This document shows positions 58,462 to 64,000 of a stretch of DNA of 64,000 bases, piece by piece. Below the pieces are notes generated by a model. It was not told the DNA's origin and did no database searches. It saw nothing but the letters and a program-made list of their open reading frames with translations. Both the position numbers and the translations under genes were made by a program. How positions within the stretch are numbered: position 1 is the first letter of the stretch; each line of letters begins with the position of its first letter. The stretch covers positions 124,001 to 188,000 of the forward strand of contig LSAX01000004.1 in NCBI GenBank assembly GCA_001557505.1, in the 5' to 3' direction. Source of the stretch: Reticulascus tulasneorum. Its lineage: Eukaryota; Ascomycota; Sordariomycetes; Glomerellales; Reticulascaceae.

Positions 58462-61400
58462 CTACATTTGGCTCATCTGCGAATCAGACACAAAATGACT
58501 GCCGCCAGCACATCGATATCCCTTCTCCTGCCTAATCCAGGAGAACCCAGCTGGACACATCCCGTTCAACTGCAACAACTTTCGCGCCATTGCCTCTCTC
58601 CTCCGCCGCTCCTCTTCCGCGAGAAGTTGCTGGACAATCAGTTTCCTTTCAGTTTCTTCCCTGGCATTCTTCTGAGCTTTTAGAAGAGCATGGTACTTCT
58701 CTTCTTTCTCCTGTTCTTCCTTCTTGTCCCACTGCAGCTGTTCCCAGACTTGATCGCTGACACCTGCGTCTCTGATTGTGCGACCGCAGGTAGCTTTCCG
58801 CTGATCAACGGGTGATTCCGAAGGAGGGTTTTCTTCCGTCGTTCCTATGATCTGTGTTTTCTGTGCCATGATGGTAGCGAATTTCGACAGCAGCTCCTGA
58901 CCTGGGTCAGATTCCTCGACAGGAAGAGGGGAGGTTGTGGATGCCGGCACCACTGAAGCATATCCAGTCCGGCGTATTCGCTCTTGCAACATTTTGTTGA
59001 GCTCCGCCATGACAATTTCATCGGTTATCGCGATCTCACCGTGAGGCGGCTGGTCTATGTCTTTGAGAGCGGTCTTGAACATGGATTTTGCCATACCGGT
59101 GACATCCCGGGCGCTTGCCCAGTTCGACTGCGATGACAATCGCCCGAACATGGCCACTGCCTGCGACTTGAAATCCTCTGCTGCAGACTCTAAGCAGGTC
59201 ATCGACAAAGACGCCTTCTTATTGTGAAGCCGTTGTCTTTGCTTTTGGAGGGTCTGGGTCAGGAGAACAAAGCAATGTTCAGGACTGAGACTGTGAAAGT
59301 CGATAACCTCTGGGAACCGGCTAGACATGCCTGGATTGACGGAGATCAAGGCATTTATATCCGCATCGTACCCTGCAAGGATGATCACAAGCTTGCTGCG
59401 GTACTTTTCTTTGGTGGTGCAGTCAACGAGCTCATCGATAGCTTCTTTGGCAAACCGTCCCTCGCCCAGTCTGTACGCCTCGTCGATAAACAGAACTCTG
59501 CCCAGGGCTTTTTCCAGCAGTTTCTGGACTTTTGGTCCTGTCTGCCCTACAAATTCTCCAACCATATCTGTTGCGGAGCATTCATGCACGTCCGCACTTG
59601 CCAGAAAGCCCATGTCGTAGAAAACCTTTCCCATCTTCCGGGCAGTGGAAGTTTTGCCAGTCCCGGGTGGTCCTCGGAAGAGAAAGTTGAACGGAATATC
59701 CTCCTTTGGATCCATCCCCAGCTGCTTCATGGTACGCACACTGTCTTGATATCCTTGAAGAATCTCAATGATCTTTTCGCACCCAACAGTATCATCGAAA
59801 AGCTTTGATATATTGGTCTCGGTCTTTTCTGCACGATCGAAATTCTCATCAATGTCCATAGCCTCCAAGATCGAAACCTTATCTGTTTTACCAGAAGACA
59901 AGCGCTGCTGATGCCTTGCTTTTGCGCGACCCAGAATGATATCGACTTCCCCAGCATTTCCGAAGTTGGGTCGACAGCGCGCCCTTTCGAGCTCTTCCAG
60001 AGTAACGTTCTTGGCTTGGTCAGTTGCTTCGAAAGCTTGCTGCTTTAGCTTGAGATCCAAGATTCGTCGAAGCTCCGTGTTATCAAAGTCCTCAAAGACG
60101 AAAGCGGATGATATCGGAAAACGGCGGCTCAGACCTGGATTGACGTTCTGGAACATGGTCTCCATTTGATCCTTGTAGCCTAGCAGAAGCACACACCGAT
60201 CCTCTCCTGGCGTACTCTGTACTTCTGCCACGATGGTATCAATGACTGCCGTCTTATAGGGATCAGACGTTCCGCTACCGGAGCCGCCTCCGTACAAGCC
60301 GTAAGCTTCGTCGATGACAAGGACCTTCCCAGCTGTTGCAGCTAGTATGCCTTTAGTTTGCTGCTCCGATCCCCCTAGGACGCTGCCAACGAAGTCCGAC
60401 GGGTTCTTGATTATGACTTTGTAGTGTTAGCATTGTCAGTTCCATATAAGCAAACGAAACTCACCTTCTCCATTTGACAAAAGGCCAAGATCAACAAGGA
60501 TTTGGCCGTAGAGCTTCGCAACCGTTGTTTTGCCTGTTCCTGGAGATCCGAGAAAGACTTTGTTCAATGAGTATTCAATGATTGGTTCCTCCGCGAGCTC
60601 TCTCTGGTAGTTGGTTTGAATGCTGTCCACGAGAACTCTCACAGACTCTTTGACGGCTCTGAGCCCGATGAGTTCCTTGAGTTTATTCCAGGCGTCGGAT
60701 TTGTTCAGTGCTTCAGACGGCTCCGCTCCAATGAGATCCTCCCTGGCAAGCAGCATATAATCTGGGGCCATACCCGCTCGCTTCTCAGTCCAGAGTCTTT
60801 TGGCCTGTCGATCACAGATTCTCGCCAACACATTTTCTACGGCCCTAGCATTTCCAAATCCCTCTTTGCCACGGCCTTTGCCGATTCGACGTGCCACTAT
60901 TCGGCAATAAAGACCATCTAAGCCGTCTTCGACCTTCATTGCCCCACTATACTTCTCGCCGATTTTGGATTGGAGAATATTGTGTAGCGCATCATCCTTG
61001 TAATCAGCAAACTTCAGTTCCCGGGGAAATCTGCTTGGCAATCCAGGGTTATAGGCAAAGAGGGTCTCCATTTGCCTATTGTACCCTGCCAAGACAAAAA
61101 CAACTTTTCCTCTGAGGTTCTCCACCTCAGCAAGCAAGAAGTCAAGAACATCAGTGCGGCCAGGGCTGTTGCCTGTTGATAGTTGATAAGCTTCGTCGAT
61201 GAAAACTACTCCACCCCCATCATTCAAGACATCATCCAGGAGCGTCTGGCAACCGGAAACCCCCAGATTGATTAGCTTTGAGCCCGTGGTTTCTTCAAAA
61301 CGGCTGCCGGGTATAGCCCCAACGGATGTCAAGAACTCCCCGTAAATGCGAGCTACGGTCGTTTTGCCTTTGGATTATTAGTACAATATCAGGTAGTGGT

Positions 61401-64000
61401 CTCAAGATGTTGCTTACCAGTACCAGGATTCCCAAGAAGAGTGCAGCTAAATCTTTCGGTGGTTAGAGATACCTGCTGCCGAACCTTTGTGTCAATCGAG
61501 CTTTTAATGTTCAAAAATTCCTTCTTCACTTCCTCCAGTCCAACCATGTTCATCAACGAGTCAAGAGGCTGGCTGGTGGCTCGTTCAAACTGCTTCATGT
61601 ATTCCCAGTCTTCTTTAGCACTCCCTGGAATCGTGGGCCTATTACTTTCTGTGTGTCTTGGTTGTGAACTCGCTGGCATTTTAGTTGCCGTCTTCTTCGC
61701 CATCGATGCCTGCTTCGCGGCTGCCATGCGTGCTCGGGTTTCTTTTATGGCAGCCAAATCTGCGCGGTATTGAGCCAAAGTCTTCGTTTCGTCAACTTTG
61801 TCTTGTTCATCTTTCATGCATCTCCGCTGATGATCGATTTCGTCTTGCAGCTCTTGGAGTTGTAGTGCATATTGCCCTTGACGGGCGATGCGCTCTCTCT
61901 CGAGACCGAGATCTCTCTGGATCCTCCGTCTTAGATCCTCGTCTTCCTTTTGGCATTTAGTGCAAGGAGTACTGCTTTTACTACAAGTCACATTATACTT
62001 ATGCTGCCGTTCACAAATCTTGTTCAGCATGCGATCACAATAGACCATACTATGATCGGAAAGGCGGTGACAGCGCCTCGTGCAAACGTGTAAGCCGCAT
62101 CTTAACTTGGCTTGACTGTAAAGCGTCAGCAATAATTCTAGGTTCCAAGGAATATAATCTGAAATCGAGTAATTGGCAAGTGAGGAAGTGGGCCTGAAAT
62201 ATGTCACACATAGCGAAAGCAAGATACCTACCAGCTTTCGGAGCAACCCCCATCTGGACAATGCATCTCGAAGTCATCAGGGCTCTTCAGCAACGCAGTT
62301 CTTTCAGGGTGAGATTCGCATCGAACTGCCACTCCATCATGCAGAAAGCCTTTCTCTTTCAAAAGCTCGAAGAACTTAGTCCAAATTCTACCACCCTGCC
62401 GTGATGCCAAGAAGGTGTCCATGTTCCCAATCATCACTAGACAGTTTCTTGCTCGAGAAAGAAGCACATTGAGACGTTCTGGAGCTTTCAAAAACCCAAT
62501 GTCACCCGTGTTGTTGCTTCTGGTCAGAGACGCAATGACAATATCGCTTTCTTCGCCTTGGTAGTTATCTGTGACCGGTTAGACTAACTAAGGCGCAAAG
62601 TGATCCAAATTTACCAATTGTTGACAGTTTAATCCGGCCTTGACCGATTTTAGCTGCAGCTGAGGTAAGTAGACCAGCCCGGAGAAGCTCGAAAGAGTCA
62701 AGGTCGTTAAGTACGGGGTCATTATCTCGGCTGAGTCGTTCTTGAAGAAGGCGAAGCTGGCCTAGATATGGGGTAAGTACAACAATGTTCCCAGTACCGT
62801 ACCCTTGCTGTCCAAGATATTTCACGAGTCTTAATACCATGTCGGCCTCGAAAACATTCTGTTTGCTGGCCTTGGCGCCGGCATCTCGAGGGTCGGCCAA
62901 TTCGGAAATTTCTGTTTCATGATGGTCATGGTTAATAAAGCTCATTCTACTTTGGAGCCCTTTGATCGGCTCTCTATTGGATGTTTTGTCGTCATCTAGT
63001 AAATCAGGGTACGTCATCTCACGAACCAAATGAGAAATGTCCGGATGCATCCTATGTTGCTTTTTAAGCGTGGTATGAGGATATCCTTGGTGAATGAGCC
63101 TTTCGAATAGAGATCGATTCAGGTCGTAACCATCGCCCTTCTCCACACTTAGACAATAGTTGTTAATCTTAGGACGTAATTGCAGGTGGTCCCCAATGAG
63201 AATCAAGTTCCTTGTGGCTGGGACGAGAGCAGTGAGAACATGTGCTTCCAATATCTCGCCGGCCTCTTCAACCAAGACAACCTCTGGGTTTGCAGCCTTA
63301 ATGAGAGGTTTATACATAGCGGCGCCCGTCGTTGTACAGCCGATAACTCTTCTGCTCTGGAGGACTTTGCAACGGGTCTCATTGAATGCGGTATCGAGTA
63401 GATTCTGAGTGTTGTTGAAACGCTCAGCCAACTTTTGAACTGCTTCGACTTGTTCTTTTCGCAAGTGTGTAATCCATCGATTCATATGATTCTGTCTCAT
63501 TTGCAGGGGTAGATTCCAGACGTCATGGGATCCGTGGATAAACCGTTGGAGAATGCCAGCATCATTTCCACGTCTCCAACGATCGTAGAGATAGTTGGGC
63601 TCAATGGGTTTCCCGCCTCTGCCGGTCCTCGTGAATCCATGCTCTTCTGCCGGGATGAGGAAAGCCTCATAAAAATGATAGTCGTCTTCAGAGAATTCCA
63701 GAGCTTCGAGAATTTCCGAATCGTCCACGAAAGGACGGAGATATCGTGCGCTGGCCACCTCTAGCTCGTTTCTTATATCCACCAACTCATCTTTTAAAGA
63801 ATCAATAAGTGCCCGTGTTCCTGCAGCTACTCGATACTGACTTTCCTTTCGCTGTTTGTCGAGAGCTAGCTGCGCCGTGGACTCGGTTGATTTGGAACCA
63901 AGGCGTACCATGACATCAGCAGGAATGCCGATCTTCATCAAGTCCTCCAAGAACTGATCAAGCGCATGGTTTGTATAGCTGAGTACAAGAATCTTGGTAC
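58462..64000 (-). CDS. ZNFX1-like SF1 helicase fused to three CbxX-type AAA modules, 3' part
   Basis: Five exons in the window: 64000-62615 (continues past the edge), 62568-62232, 62115-61418, 61367-60465 and 60416-58462, about 1,760 codons. The UPF1/NFX1-type helicase has motif Ia LVLSYTNHALDQFLEDL, motif II VVLVEEAGEI, motif III GDHLQLRPK, motif IV KQHRMHPDISHLVREMT, motif V TIDNYQGEESDIVIASLTRS (across an intron) and motif VI LNVLLSRARNCLVMIGN. An NFX1-like Cys/His stretch follows (CGLHVCTRRCHRL), then a coiled coil. Three AAA modules come next, with Walker A/B pairs GNPGTGKT/VVFIDEAYQL, GSPGTGKT/VLVIDEAYGL and GPPGTGKT/VLFIDEAYRL. A second coiled coil and CAGGSHFVSD end the protein. Walker A of the helicase is outside the window. 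Related ZNFX1 and Hrr1 proteins work in small-RNA silencing or antiviral defence; the role of the AAA part is unknown. Confidence 0.9.

Noticed and set aside
59224..59808. 194-codon plus-strand frame opposite the AAA gene
   Set aside because: Antisense shadow of the third AAA module, which carries intact Walker motifs on the minus strand.

Overview
The window is nuclear DNA of a filamentous ascomycete, most likely a Sordariomycete. The evidence is the many short introns (about 40-70 bp, GTRNGT donors, CAG/TAG acceptors), a GH6 cellulase with a fungal CBM1 module, a GH72 glucanosyltransferase, a fungal Zn2Cys6 regulator, a 2EXR protein, and a ZNFX1-like helicase fused to CbxX-type AAA modules. 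No rRNA, tRNA, CRISPR array or intact transposon was recognised. Exon models below were built by hand from open frames, splice consensus and phase, and each complete model keeps a continuous frame.

Layout. 0-0.8 kb: 5' part of a GH72 beta-1,3-glucanosyltransferase (minus, runs off the left edge). 4.7-11 kb: a decayed block holding a possible CorA-like fragment, a DUF7025/AAA ATPase pseudogene and a multiply frameshifted membrane-protein pseudogene. 12-15 kb: a six-cysteine secreted protein, a Sec72-like TPR protein and a small conserved protein. 18.5-25.3 kb: a Zn2Cys6 regulator facing a five-exon TauD/TfdA dioxygenase across a 2.2 kb shared upstream region. 29.6-31.5 kb: an amino-acid permease. 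35.8-39.4 kb: three tandem paralogues of an unnamed small Cys/His-rich family, the best candidate here for something undescribed. 42-43.7 kb: an MFS sugar transporter. 45.4-49 kb: a 2EXR protein and the AP-2 mu subunit, the latter ending in a 7-bp coding exon. 49.8-51.5 kb: cellobiohydrolase II. 51.7-56.6 kb: a conserved fungal protein of unknown function and a very large E2 ubiquitin-conjugating enzyme. 58.5-64 kb: the helicase/AAA fusion, which runs off the right edge.

Functionally this is a mix of housekeeping genes (Sec72, AP-2 mu, E2), nutrient acquisition (GH6, permease, sugar transporter, dioxygenase with a neighbouring regulator) and accessory genes (secreted cysteine-rich protein, Cys/His cluster, pseudogene block). 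Several gene-poor stretches of 2-4 kb separate them. No single operon-like system spans the window.
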